This document shows positions 20,676 to 29,747 of a stretch of 64,000 nucleotides of DNA, in pieces. The number at the start of each line of letters is the position of its first letter. Positions within the stretch are counted from its first letter, which is position 1. The notes under the pieces are model-generated. The model was not told where the DNA came from. It did not search any database and saw nothing but the letters and a program-made list of their open reading frames with translations. Source of the DNA: Endozoicomonas sp. GU-1 (lineage in GTDB: Bacteria; Pseudomonadota; Gammaproteobacteria; Pseudomonadales; Endozoicomonadaceae); NCBI RefSeq assembly GCF_027366395.1, contig NZ_CP114771.1:4526001-4590000 (forward strand). The letters are read 5' to 3'. The position numbers and the translations under genes were made by a program.

Positions 20676-21368
20676 ATGTCTGTTGTTTTGATTACCGGTG
20701 CCAATCGTGGTCTGGGTCTGGAGTTTGTCCGCCAGTATGCGTCGAAAGGCTGGCAGGTATTGGCAACTTGTCGTTCACCACAGTCAGCAAGTGCACTGAA
20801 TGAACTGGCGACTGCGCACGCTACTGTCCAGGTATTACCGCTGGATGTGACCAAAGAGTCAGATATCAATGCCCTGGCTACCAGCCTGAATGGTCAGGCT
20901 ATCGATCACCTTATCCTCAACGCCGGTGTACTGGGGTCAGACTGCGCGACACTGGGTGAGATGACCCAGGCGAAATGGCTGGAAGTGCTCACCATCAACA
21001 CCGTTGCTCCGGCACTGCTTATTCAGGCGCTGCAGGACAATGTGGCGGCCAGTGAACATAAGACCATTGTCGGTATTTCTACCCGGGTTGCCAGTCTGGG
21101 GGATAATAGCTCCGGCAATATGTACAGTTATCGTGCATCAAAAGCAGCCTTGAACCAGATTCTGGTATCGGCGGCACAAAACCTGCGCAACCAGCAGGTG
21201 AAAACCCTGGCCATTCATCCGGGCTGGGTACAAACCGATATGGGCGGTAAGGATGCCACGTTCCCCGCAGAGCAGAGTGTTGCCGGTATTATCAAGGTCA
21301 CTGAAAGCCTGACCCTGGAAGAATCCGGCAGCTTTCGTGTATTCGATGGTTCCAGCGTCGAGTGGTGA
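20676..21368 (+). CDS. Short-chain dehydrogenase/reductase (C-factor-like)
   Basis: An NAD(P)-dependent Rossmann enzyme. The cofactor loop is ITGANRGLGLEF at residues 6-17, NAG is at about 78-81 (LILNAGVLG), and the catalytic motif YRASKAAL has Tyr and Lys in YxxxK spacing. It lacks a C-terminal membrane segment and resembles the CsgA/C-factor-like group. The ATG at 20676 is chosen because of AGGAA upstream; the frame is open to 20592. A strong terminator follows 75 bp later. Confidence 0.88.
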   Translation: MSVVLITGANRGLGLEFVRQYASKGWQVLATCRSPQSASALNELATAHATVQVLPLDVTKESDINALATSLNGQAIDHLILNAGVLGSDCATLGEMTQAKWLEVLTINTVAPALLIQALQDNVAASEHKTIVGISTRVASLGDNSSGNMYSYRASKAALNQILVSAAQNLRNQQVKTLAIHPGWVQTDMGGKDATFPAEQSVAGIIKVTESLTLEESGSFRVFDGSSVEW

Positions 21369-21443
21369 TCTGCTCCACAACCTGGCACCATTTCCTGTTT
21401 AAGCTAACACTGCTGAGTTGACAGCTTTCACGACGGGAGACCT

Positions 21444-21475
21444 AAAAAGGCCGACAGTTAATGTCGGCCTTTTTA
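21444..21475 (+). terminator. Rho-independent terminator after the SDR gene
   Basis: A perfect AGGCCGACA / TGTCGGCCT stem with a short loop, preceded by A residues and followed by five T, so it could work in both directions. Confidence 0.85.
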
Positions 21476-21592
21476 TTAATCAGGAACCTTCGACAGGAAA
21501 AGCCAGTTACCTCTCTACTTTCCGTGTCTTTTGCGTTAGTTTTATTCATACATCCGCCCGGTTATCGCAGTTTTTAAAGGAGCCCCTGAAAC

Positions 21593-22240
21593 GTGAAAGT
21601 TGCGTTTTTACATACTTTAACAGCCAATCAAACCTTATTTGATGCCTGTATTCGAGAGAGCCAGTTAACTGAGATCGCTGATGTTATCCACTGTAATGCC
21701 CCAGAGTTATTGCAGTACGCCAGCAGCGTTGGCCTGGATGATACCCTGGCAAAACAGGTCGAACAGAACATACTGAATCTTGAAGAACAGGGGGCGGAGT
21801 GGATTATCTGTACCTGTTCGAGTATTGGTCACCTGGCGGAAAGTGCAAAAACCAGGAGTGCACAGGTGATACGCGTCGATCGACCTATGGCATTGGCGGC
21901 CAGCCAGACCAATGGAATTACTGTGCTTGCTGCCCTAAAAACAACGATTGAGCCAACCATGAATTTGCTGGCGGAGTATCAGGCAGACATTCAACAACTG
22001 GCTAAGGTACAGGTGATTGACGATGCCTGGCAACACTATCTTGATGGTTGTTCAGAGCGTTATCAGCAGACGATTGCTGACTATATCGGGCAACATTGCC
22101 GTGAGGACGACTCTATTGTATTGGCGCAAGCTTCGATGGCACCAGCGGTCAAGCGTTTACCTGAAGCATTGCAGCATAAAGTGCTGACCAGCCCTGCACT
22201 GTGTATCCAATATTTAATTGCTCAACTTGCCGGGGAATAA
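21593..22240 (+). CDS. Aspartate/glutamate racemase-like protein
   Basis: A 215-residue protein with the Asp/Glu/hydantoin racemase fold signature. One catalytic-type Cys lies in WIICTCSSIGHLAE near residue 76. The second half has LAQASMAP at the position where racemases carry the partner Cys, but there it is Ser, so activity may differ (a lyase or a one-base enzyme). The start is GTG at 21593, supported by AAAGGAG ten bases upstream. It stands alone between two terminators. Confidence 0.7.
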   Translation: MKVAFLHTLTANQTLFDACIRESQLTEIADVIHCNAPELLQYASSVGLDDTLAKQVEQNILNLEEQGAEWIICTCSSIGHLAESAKTRSAQVIRVDRPMALAASQTNGITVLAALKTTIEPTMNLLAEYQADIQQLAKVQVIDDAWQHYLDGCSERYQQTIADYIGQHCREDDSIVLAQASMAPAVKRLPEALQHKVLTSPALCIQYLIAQLAGE

Positions 22241-22284
22241 ATCGATGGCTTTCTTATCGTTTAACTTCCGTCGTTCAAAAACAC

Positions 22285-22310
22285 AAAACCGGGCACCTGG
22301 CCCGGTTTTA
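22285..22310. terminator. Bidirectional terminator between convergent genes
   Basis: AAAACCGGGC and GCCCGGTTTT form a near-perfect stem with a short loop, placed between the racemase-like gene and the convergent gene at 22331. Confidence 0.85.
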
Positions 22311-22330
22311 CGCACTTACAGTGTGATTGA

Positions 22331-22696
22331 TTAGATCGCAATCAGTTTGCCGTCTTTGCCATGCATCGCCGGAACCCATGCCAGACGATCGGCTGACATT
22401 TTCTTGCCAGAAGGCATTTTGATATGGTTTACCAGCCAGATCACGCAGCCATTTTCCAGGTTAAATAGCACTCGAACCTGTGAGTAAAGATCGCCATCAT
22501 CATAAGCTTCTGATACTGGCATTGCCGCGCCCTGCCAGGCTTCAGCCAGTATTTCCAGTGGCCAGTCAACGCTTAAATGAATCACTTCCGGTTCAATGTC
22601 TTTGACAATACGCATTTCGATACACGTATGTTGACCTTTATTTTCCAGGGTAATTTGGTGGGGAATATTGCTGTCATTCCAACTTAGTGTATTCAC
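22331..22696 (-). CDS. Uncharacterised protein next to YhcH-like gene
   Basis: A 121-residue protein I do not recognise. It looks beta-rich with alternating hydrophobics (ITLENKGQHTCIEMRIV, LFNLENGCVIWLVNHI) and has no signal peptide or membrane segment. It starts at GTG (22694-22696), only 2 bp after the stop of the YhcH-like gene and with GGAGG seven bases upstream, so the two genes form an operon and probably act together. Confidence 0.75.
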   Translation of the reverse strand: MNTLSWNDSNIPHQITLENKGQHTCIEMRIVKDIEPEVIHLSVDWPLEILAEAWQGAAMPVSEAYDDGDLYSQVRVLFNLENGCVIWLVNHIKMPSGKKMSADRLAWVPAMHGKDGKLIAI

Positions 22697-22698
22697 GG

Positions 22699-23169
22699 TT
22701 ACGCCTCCAGCCAATCGTTGGCCACTTTAATAATTGCTTTGCGCACTGGCATTGGCTCATTGATAGCGACCAATGGACGGTGCGGTTGAGCCACATTGAA
22801 GATGATAAAATCCTGTTCGTTCAGGTTGGCAAATTGCTCTTCAATAATATCTTCACTAAAGGCGATATCTTTGGCGTCGAGCAGGTCTTCAGCAATACTT
22901 TGGAATGGTTGCAGGCTATAACCGTAACGCTCTTCACCGGCAAGCAGGATTTGTACGTCAACGTATTTACGATGGCATTCAGAGCGTCGTTCACTGAGTA
23001 GTTGGGTATTGTCATCAACGACAAAGAAAAAGACTTTATCGCCTTCGATAGGATAATGCCCATTTTTGACAGAATCATAAGTGCGCTGTTTCACATGCTC
23101 GATGACATTCAACAGCTTAGTCGGCAGGTGCTGATAGTTACTCAGCTCAGACAGGTTGCCTTTAAACAC
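22699..23169 (-). CDS. YhcH/YjgK/YiaL (TabA-like) family protein
   Basis: A 156-residue cupin-like protein of the DUF386 family, whose members handle sugar acids such as sialic acid (putative anomerases) or affect biofilm (TabA). Metal-site residues are visible in SECHRKYVDVQILL and FNVAQPHRPLVAI. The start is GTG at 23169 with AGAGG upstream. It is the first gene of a two-gene operon; no sialic acid genes are nearby. Confidence 0.88.
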   Translation of the reverse strand: MFKGNLSELSNYQHLPTKLLNVIEHVKQRTYDSVKNGHYPIEGDKVFFFVVDDNTQLLSERRSECHRKYVDVQILLAGEERYGYSLQPFQSIAEDLLDAKDIAFSEDIIEEQFANLNEQDFIIFNVAQPHRPLVAINEPMPVRKAIIKVANDWLEA

Positions 23170-23306
23170 TTTATACCTCTTTTACTACACAGGCAGCGTT
23201 AGAAAGGCTAATCATAAAGTGCCTGCTCAGGAAAGAGAAGCAGCTCAAACTGGTTTTGTTAGAAGTTGAGCCAGCTACTTATCCTGCCAGAGAGAAAACA
23301 GAAGAT

Positions 23307-24089
23307 TTAAACGGTTAAATACCCGCCATCCACATTTATGCAGGCACCCGTTGTGTAACTGGAAGCGTCAGACACCAGGTAAAGAACAGTTCCCGCCATT
23401 TCTTCAGGTGCGGCGCTGCGATTCATGGGAATATGCGTCAATGCCTGTTTCAGAATTGCCGGATTGCCCGTCAGTGCTGAGGCAAACTTTGTTTCGGTCA
23501 AACCCGGCAATAAGGCGTTTACCCGGATATTCAGCCCGGCACACTCTTTGGCAAAGGCTTTGGTCATGGAGATAACCGCTGCTTTGGTAACCGAGTAGAT
23601 ACCCTGCATATGCCCAGGCACAACACCATTGACAGAGGCAACATTAACAATATTACCACCGTCATTTTTGCGCATGATTTTTCCGGCCTCTGCGCACATA
23701 AAGAAGTAGCCACGAATATTAACATCTACTGTCTTTTGAAAGGCCGCCAGATCAGTATCAAGAATATGACCGAAGTAAGGGTTGGCTGCTGCATTATTGA
23801 CCAGAATATCCAGCTGACCATGTTTTGCCTTGATCGTCTCAAACAGGGCGGTGATCTGATCCATATCACCGATATGACAGGGGATAGCTTCGGCAGAGCC
23901 GCCGCTGTCACGAATACTGCTACAAACGGCTTCACTGCTATCCAACTTGCGGCTGGAAACAATCACATGGGCACCCTGTTCTGCCAGCAGTCTGGCAATA
24001 GCTTCACCAATGCCCCGGCTGGCACCAGTCACCAAGGCGATTTTTCCTTTCAGGTTGAACAGATCTTTTTGGGGTTCGTTGGTTGTCAT
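23307..24089 (-). CDS. Short-chain dehydrogenase (SDR), 260 aa
   Basis: A classical SDR: VTGASRGIGEAIA glycine motif at residues 20-32, NNAAANPYFG, catalytic Ser in VNVASVNG, YSVTKAAV for YxxxK, and the C-terminal GACINVDGGY. This type reduces or oxidises hydroxyl/keto groups, often 3-hydroxyacyl-CoA-like substrates. It is the last gene of a minus-strand cluster with a phosphatase, a phosphotransferase, a second SDR and an acyl-CoA dehydrogenase, which suggests a role in acyl-CoA or sterol-like degradation. Confidence 0.9.
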   Translation of the reverse strand: MTTNEPQKDLFNLKGKIALVTGASRGIGEAIARLLAEQGAHVIVSSRKLDSSEAVCSSIRDSGGSAEAIPCHIGDMDQITALFETIKAKHGQLDILVNNAAANPYFGHILDTDLAAFQKTVDVNIRGYFFMCAEAGKIMRKNDGGNIVNVASVNGVVPGHMQGIYSVTKAAVISMTKAFAKECAGLNIRVNALLPGLTETKFASALTGNPAILKQALTHIPMNRSAAPEEMAGTVLYLVSDASSYTTGACINVDGGYLTV

Positions 24090-24109
24090 AAGAAGTCTCT
24101 TTATTGTTT

Positions 24110-24822
24110 TTATATGCGGGTGAGCAACGCTTTTTCACCTTTTACTTCAAGGTGTGAATAATTGTTGAAACCATGCAGGCTCAGCTTACCGTTGCGCTCA
24201 GAGATAGCTGTAATGGATGTATTGTGAATCTGTCGGTTAATACGAAACATCTCAGTATCCGGGCAGTTCAACAGTTGCAGTATAATCACGGAGATCACGC
24301 CACCTGAGCTGACCAGCACAGCGGAATCATTTTGTGCCATCTGACGGGTCGACTGATAAAGTACCTCTATCGTCCGGGATTTAAAGGTATGCCAGGACTC
24401 CTGGTATTCATTGTCATAATCACCAGACATCCAGCGAAACAGTGCCGCACGATAGGCGTCAAAAAAAGCCTGCTTGGGATTAGTCGCCGGGCAAAAGCCA
24501 GGTCCATTTGTGCCCGATCAGTAAAATCGGGGTTCGCCGCCAGCATCAAGTCAGCGGAATCCAGCTCATCCAGTCCGGGAAAGGTGATATCCGCGCACAA
24601 CGAACGGTACCCGCTTTTCGACATCCCTTTATGGATACCAGCCAGCGTCTGCTGTTGTCGCAGCAAGGTGCCGGAGCCTGACAATTGAAATGACTTGCCC
24701 AGTGTTTGTGCCAACCACTCGCCAGTAATAACAGCCTGACGTTCACCCAGCGGGGAAAGACAGTCATAGTCGTGCTGCCCAAATGATGCCTGACCGTGTC
24801 GAGTTAAATAAATGGTAGCCAT
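24110..24822 (-). pseudogene. Histidine phosphatase (phosphoglycerate mutase-like), frameshifted
   Basis: The N-terminal half (24822 down to about 24470) begins MATIYLTRHGQASFG, the catalytic RHG motif. The C-terminal half continues in another frame from about 24470 (PKQAFFDAYRAALFRW) to 24110 and holds the second catalytic His region (VLVSSGGVISVI, where a His-Gly pair is usual). The switch falls between 24450 and 24490, close to a run of seven A at 24461-24467. A one-base indel explains the break. It could be a true decay event or a sequencing error. It sits 18 bp after the phosphotransferase gene. Confidence 0.8.
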
Positions 24823-24840
24823 TGCTCTTTTTATCCGGGG

Positions 24841-25917
24841 CTAGAGTGATGACTGGCTGATCAACCGCAGGCAGCGTTGCTCCAGATACGCTATCGCCAT
24901 AGGAAACATGGCAAAACGTTGATCCCTGGTCTGGCCATGGTGAAAGCGGTAGTATATCTGCTGCATAATCACTGCCAGCCGGAATAAGCCGTAAACTTCG
25001 TAGAAATCAAACGTCTTCAGTTCAATATTATTCTGCTCACAGTACCAATCGACCACTTCTTTGCGCGTCAGCATACCCGCAATATTCGTTGGCTGACGGC
25101 GGAACATTTGCATTTGTGGTTCATCATCCGCTTCGATCCAGTAGGCAAGGCTATTACCCAGATCCATCAATGGGTCACCCAGTGTGCACATCTCCCAGTC
25201 CAGCACACCAATAACTTCAGTTGGGTTGTCCGGGTTCAAGACCACATTGTCGAACCGGAAGTCATTGTGAATCAGACAGGTGCCAGCATCTTCAGGTTGC
25301 TTACTGTCGAGCCAGCTCATCACTTGTTCAAAGTCGGGCACATTGTCGGTGATCGCCTTACGATAACGGCCACTCCAGCCGTCGACCTGACGTTGCACGT
25401 ATCCGGAGCCTTTACCCAGACTGCTCAGACCGGCTTTTTCAATATCGATGTTGTGCAATTCACTGAACTTTTGCAGAACATTGATACACAACTGTCGACC
25501 TTCCTGCTCCGATAGCGCCATCCCTTTTGGCAGATTATTGCGTGGAATAATGCCATTCAGGCGCTCCATCAAATAGAAATCACACCCCAGAACACTCTGT
25601 TCTTCACAAAAGGCCACCATTTTGGGTACCGGGTAATGATCCTGCAAAGCAGACATCACACGATATTCACGACTCATATCATGGGCAGAAGCCGCTTTTA
25701 CACCAAAAGGCGGGCGTCTGAGAATCCATTCTTTCTCGCCTTTGGAAATCAGGTAAGTCAGATTGGAAGCACCGCCGGGGTATTGCTCAACCTTAAGCTC
25801 ACCGGCAATATCAGGAAACATCCTATTCAGATAGGCATCCAGTGCCACCCTATCCAGCTCCTCTCCGGATCGAACCGTTCCCGGCTGATCAACAAATCCT
25901 GCACTTTCAGTGGTCAT
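24841..25917 (-). CDS. Phosphotransferase of the APH family (ACAD10/11 kinase-domain type)
   Basis: A 358-residue aminoglycoside-phosphotransferase-like kinase fold. It has YPGGASNLTYLI (nucleotide loop), WILRRPP with the ATP Lys position replaced as usual in this subfamily, the catalytic CLIHNDFRFDNVVL, and VLDWEMCTLGDPLMDL (metal-binding Asp). This family pairs with acyl-CoA dehydrogenases that degrade 4-hydroxy fatty acids via phosphorylation, and such a dehydrogenase is encoded two genes upstream. Its ATG overlaps the preceding SDR stop by 4 bp, indicating translational coupling. Confidence 0.88.
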   Translation of the reverse strand: MTTESAGFVDQPGTVRSGEELDRVALDAYLNRMFPDIAGELKVEQYPGGASNLTYLISKGEKEWILRRPPFGVKAASAHDMSREYRVMSALQDHYPVPKMVAFCEEQSVLGCDFYLMERLNGIIPRNNLPKGMALSEQEGRQLCINVLQKFSELHNIDIEKAGLSSLGKGSGYVQRQVDGWSGRYRKAITDNVPDFEQVMSWLDSKQPEDAGTCLIHNDFRFDNVVLNPDNPTEVIGVLDWEMCTLGDPLMDLGNSLAYWIEADDEPQMQMFRRQPTNIAGMLTRKEVVDWYCEQNNIELKTFDFYEVYGLFRLAVIMQQIYYRFHHGQTRDQRFAMFPMAIAYLEQRCLRLISQSSL

Positions 25918-26735
25918 AGCTTCACACCCTGTTTTTTTAAATTCTTCTTATATCCTTTGCTCACCAGTGCTTTGAACAGCGATGGCAGGTAACGCTTGAT
26001 GCGCCACAGTATGCGCCCCTCGCGATGGGGCAAGACATAAAATGTCTTATTCTGAACCGCATTGAAGATATCATTGGCCACATCTTCAGCGGTGATGTTG
26101 GAACTGGCCAGTAGCTTATCCACCACCTTTTTCATTTCAGCATCACCGGATCGAAAAGACTCGGCAAGGTTGGTCTGAAAAAATCCCGGGCAAACCACTG
26201 ACGTATGAATACCAAAAGGTTCCAACTCGATCCTGATGGTTTCTGACAGGCCTACCACTGCACTTTTGGTGGCGTTATAGCTGGACATCATCGGCGCATT
26301 CACCAAACCGGCCAGCGAAGCAATATTGACAATATGGCCACAGCGCTGCTGCTTAAACAGTGGCGTAATGGTTTTACAACCTCTGGCAACACCCAGCAGG
26401 TTAATGTCCAGGATCCACTGCCAATCTTCCATGGAGGACGTTTCGATACGACCACCGGCTGCCACACCGGCATTATTCACCAGCACACCGATATTGCCCC
26501 AGCGCTGCATGGCGCTGGCAATCATGGCTTCTACATCCTGGTCACTGGTGACATCACAGCGGGTGAAATAGGCATCGGCACCCAGGGCTTTCAGGGCTTC
26601 GACCGTTTTATTGCCTGGCTCCTGATTGATATCAGCGACACAAACCGAATAACCTGCACGGGCAAAGCGCTCACAGGTTGCACGGCCAAGCCCGCTGGCA
26701 CCGCCGGTCACAATTATTGTTTTTATAGACGACAT
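25914..26735 (-). CDS. Short-chain dehydrogenase (SDR), 273 aa
   Basis: A classical SDR with VTGGASGLGRATC, NNAGVAAGG, VNIASLAG and YNATKSAV motifs. The C-terminal tail is basic (WRIKRYLPSLFKALVSKGYKKNLKK), as in membrane-associated or lipid-acting SDRs. It sits inside the minus-strand acyl-CoA cluster between the acyl-CoA dehydrogenase and the phosphotransferase. Confidence 0.9.
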   Translation of the reverse strand: MSSIKTIIVTGGASGLGRATCERFARAGYSVCVADINQEPGNKTVEALKALGADAYFTRCDVTSDQDVEAMIASAMQRWGNIGVLVNNAGVAAGGRIETSSMEDWQWILDINLLGVARGCKTITPLFKQQRCGHIVNIASLAGLVNAPMMSSYNATKSAVVGLSETIRIELEPFGIHTSVVCPGFFQTNLAESFRSGDAEMKKVVDKLLASSNITAEDVANDIFNAVQNKTFYVLPHREGRILWRIKRYLPSLFKALVSKGYKKNLKKQGVKL

Positions 26736-26763
26736 GCCTTGATCCTGTTTATTATTTTTCGTG

Positions 26764-27974
26764 TTATCGATACTTCATCAGTTCAAATTTGGCAATCAAC
26801 CCACGATGCACTTCATCTGGCCCATCCGCTAAACGCAGCACCCTTGCCATTGCCAGCATACGGGTTAACGGGAAATCATCGGAAAGACCACCACCGCCGT
26901 GCATCTGAATAGCCGCATCAACCACCTGCTGGGCAACGTTGGGGGCCACCACCTTGATCTGGGACACTTCACTCATTGCGCCCATAATGCCTTTTGTATC
27001 CATGAGCCATGCCGCTTTCAGAGTGAGCAACCGGGCCTGTTCAATACCGATGCGGGCATTGGCAATCACATCAGGATTGCCATTCAACTTCACCAAAGGC
27101 TTACCAAACGCCTTGCGGCTCAGGCCCCGCTCACACAACAGTTTGAGTGCTTTTTCTGCAGAGCCAATCAAACGCATGCAATGATGGATACGACCCGGCC
27201 CGAGACGTCCCTGGGCAATTTCAAACCCCCGGCCCGGGCCACCAATAAAGGCAGACAGCGGTAACCGTACATCAGTAAACGACACTTCACCATGACCAAA
27301 CGGAGCATCGTAGTCACCCATAACACTTAACATGCGCTCGATTTGATACCAGGCGTAGCCAAAGGCACCAGCACCATAGCATGACGGTGATGTCGATCGG
27401 CATCAGGGTTGGAAATGCCCATAAAGATAACGAACTTGCAGTTAGGGTGGCCTATCCCGCTGCTCCACCACTTACGACCATTCAATACTATCTCATCACC
27501 CTCAACGACACAGGTGGCACCCATATTGGTTGCATCGCTTGATGCAACCTCTGGTTCGGTCATACAGAACGCAGAACGAATTTCCCCGGCCAGCAACGGT
27601 TTAAGCCATTGCTCTTTTTGCTCCTCACTGCCGTATTTCCAGAGCACTTCAGCATTGCCGGTATCCGGCGCATTACAGTTAAAGACCTCTGGTGACATCA
27701 AGCTCCAGCCAGTGGCCTCGGCAATAGGTGCATACTCCGTATTGGTAAGCCCTGCACCCCATTCATCACAGGGAAGAAACATATTCCAGAGCCCTGCACT
27801 GCGAGCCTGTCTTTTTAACTCTTCAACGATTTCCGGTTGTTGCCACTCAGAGTGGTCTGCGGAGGTGGATAACGCCTGATGATACGCTTCTTCTGCTGGC
27901 AGTACTTTGTCGTTCATGAATGCCTGAGTGCGCTTGAGAAAATCCTGCGCTTTGGCGGAGTGGGAAAAATCCAT
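26764..27974 (-). pseudogene. Acyl-CoA dehydrogenase (ACAD10/11 type), one-base frameshift
   Basis: First gene of the cluster. The N-terminal half (27974 to about 27337) has MDFSHSAKAQDFL and the FAD/substrate region FCMTEPEVASSDATN. The C-terminal half (27333 to 26764) has [19 protein letters not shown] and the closing [15 protein letters not shown]. Together they make a full-length enzyme of about 400 residues. In the first frame the sequence runs [10 protein letters not shown]-stop; one extra A after GGTATCAAA would give [15 protein letters not shown] and restore it. The start is the ATG at 27974, not the longer frame to 28034. Confidence 0.88.
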
Positions 27975-28038
27975 GAAAGCCTCACTGTTATTGTTATTGC
28001 CCTCTATGCTGCTGTAGATGATAATCACGATCAAATGA

Positions 28039-28059
28039 ATAGTTTTGATGAATAACTAT
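28039..28059. promoter_or_regulatory. Candidate LysR operator between divergent genes
   Basis: ATAGTT-N9-AACTAT dyad, a T-N11-A-type LysR motif, in the 92-bp gap between the acyl-CoA dehydrogenase and the divergent LysR gene. Its position 8 bp before the LysR start suits autorepression. Confidence 0.5.
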
Positions 28060-28066
28060 AAATATT

Positions 28067-28966
28067 ATGCATATATCAAGACTTGACCTTAATCTTCTGA
28101 GAGTGCTCGAAGCCATTGCCGTTGCCGGCTCAATTACCGGTGCCGCAGGACGGCTCAACCTTACTCAACCTGCCGTCAGCCACGCCTTAAACCGGCTTCG
28201 GGACCAGTTGGACGATCCACTGTTTATCCGTGAAGGACGGGGCCTTCAGCCTTCTTCATACACCCGGGAAATTTTACCGGAATTGCGCACTGTCCTTGGC
28301 AACCTGGAGCGCGTGCTGGCACCGAGAGATGACTTTGTTCCAGCCACCAGTAAGTTGTCATTTACTCTGGCCATTCATAAGGCCATGGAAACCGTTGTGC
28401 TGCCACCATTAATGATGGCATTACAGCAGCAGGCTCCAGGCATCTCGATCCATAGTGTGAAACTTGATCGTCACCATGTGGAAAAGGAGTTAAGAGCAGG
28501 CAGTATTGACCTTGCCATTGACGTGCTTCTGCCGGTGGGCCGCCAAATCGAATATACCTTGCTGCAGAAAACCCCGATGGTTGTCGTTGCCCGAAAAAAT
28601 CACAGCCGCATCACCAATCAGCTGACCATGGAAGAGTATTTGAAAGAGAAACACATTCTGGTGTCATCCCGTCGCGATGGGCCTGGTTATGAAGACCAGC
28701 AATTAGCCAGCCTGGAAAAACGACGCTCAATTGCCCTTCGTTTGAGGAACTACCAGGTAGGCTGTCAGGTGGCTTCCTGCTCAGACTTATTGCTGACCCT
28801 GCCGCAGGATTACGCTCAACAATTGTCTCAGGATATGGGACTGCAAATTCTTCCACTGCCCTATGAACTGCCATCGGTCAGTGCCTATCTTTACTGGTAC
28901 TCCATCAGAAGTGCATCGCCCTCACTGCAATGGCTCAGAGGGCTATTAAATGAGCCTCGTCAGTAA
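28067..28966 (+). CDS. LysR-family transcriptional regulator
   Basis: A 299-residue LTTR. Its helix-turn-helix covers residues 5-65 (LDLNLLRVLEAIAVAGSITG, then AAGRLNLTQPAVSHALNRLR). The effector domain begins near LSFTLAIHKAMETVVLPPLM. It is divergent from the acyl-CoA cluster and likely controls it. The last four residues and the stop codon are read from the left end of the ISL3-derived element at 28954, so the native C terminus has been replaced; the loss is probably small since the length is normal. Confidence 0.9.
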   Translation: MHISRLDLNLLRVLEAIAVAGSITGAAGRLNLTQPAVSHALNRLRDQLDDPLFIREGRGLQPSSYTREILPELRTVLGNLERVLAPRDDFVPATSKLSFTLAIHKAMETVVLPPLMMALQQQAPGISIHSVKLDRHHVEKELRAGSIDLAIDVLLPVGRQIEYTLLQKTPMVVVARKNHSRITNQLTMEEYLKEKHILVSSRRDGPGYEDQQLASLEKRRSIALRLRNYQVGCQVASCSDLLLTLPQDYAQQLSQDMGLQILPLPYELPSVSAYLYWYSIRSASPSLQWLRGLLNEPRQ

Positions 28967-29482
28967 AATCTGTGAGCTAATTCTGGTTCGGGTAGCCTGC
29001 CAGGTACATGATATAAAGCGATTTCAGCACACCTGTAAGTTCTGAAACCGTACAATTTTCTCGTAGTAAGTTTTATCTTGGTATTCAGCCCTTCAACAAT
29101 GCCGCTGGAAAATGCTTTTTTTGCTTTGAACCAATTCAGGATAAGTGGCTTATGTCGTCGAACTGTTTTGGCAACTTTCTTCATTGGCTCTATCTTTGAT
29201 CGCATTACTCGAGTGCACCATCGGTCCAGATATTTTCCTGCCCAATTGGGTGAAATATAGTCCCAGAATACTTGAAACTCTTCCCAGAGAAGATAGAGGC
29301 CGAGTTTTACATCCTGGTAACCAAATGACTTGAGTTTACAGACTTTATTGAGGATAGTTTTTATCAGCATCAGCGGCGTTTCTTCTTGTTTTATCTGAAA
29401 ATCAAAACTTATCAGAAATCAGCTGCTGGTGCTTTTCTCTTCAGATTTGTATATTTCTACCCACAGTTACCCCGAAAGAGCC
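28954..29482 (-). mobile_element. Internally deleted ISL3-family element (MITE-like)
   Basis: A 529-bp element with the same two ends as the IS at 15885-17255 (GCCTCGTCAGTAAA at the left, GAGCC at the right) but lacking the middle of about 850 bp. No clean 8-bp duplication is seen, so it is older, or one end has been rearranged. Confidence 0.85.
28960..29370 (-). pseudogene. ISL3 transposase remnant, N and C ends fused
   Basis: A 136-residue open frame joining the first 26 residues of the transposase (MLIKTILNKVCKLKSFGYQD...) directly to its last 110 (LLWEEFQVFWDYI through LPEPELAHRFY). The junction lies at the short CTATC shared by both parents, typical of a microhomology deletion. The zinc-finger region and two catalytic Asp are gone, so it cannot transpose itself. 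Confidence 0.88.
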
Positions 29483-29512
29483 TATTTTTGAATAGAAAGA
29501 GAAAGAAAATTA

Positions 29513-29674
29513 ATGGAAGTAATACTCTGGCATGAAGGCCTTCAGCAGCAAGAAATTGCTGCCATTGAAAAAATACAAAAGCATTTTCAACCCAAAAAAG
29601 CAGGAAAAAAGCAAAGCAAGGGGCAATCAGGTGGCTCCATAGCCCAGCAGGGCTATGTTGTGCTTAAAGGTTGA
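29513..29674 (+). CDS. Small ORF upstream of the NERD gene, unknown
   Basis: A 53-residue frame (starts MEVILWHEGLQQQEIAAIEK, then a Lys/Gln/Gly-rich tail). The first half looks like a folded helix rather than noise, and it may be the truncated N-terminal piece of a gene cut by the adjacent IS remnant. The ribosome site is weak. I do not recognise it. Confidence 0.4.
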   Translation: MEVILWHEGLQQQEIAAIEKIQKHFQPKKAGKKQSKGQSGGSIAQQGYVVLKG

Positions 29675-29747
29675 AGATAATATGGTACCAATTAGCTGTT
29701 GGTTCTGGTCATTAAAAACAACACTATTAGGCTGTTAAGAGTCTAAA

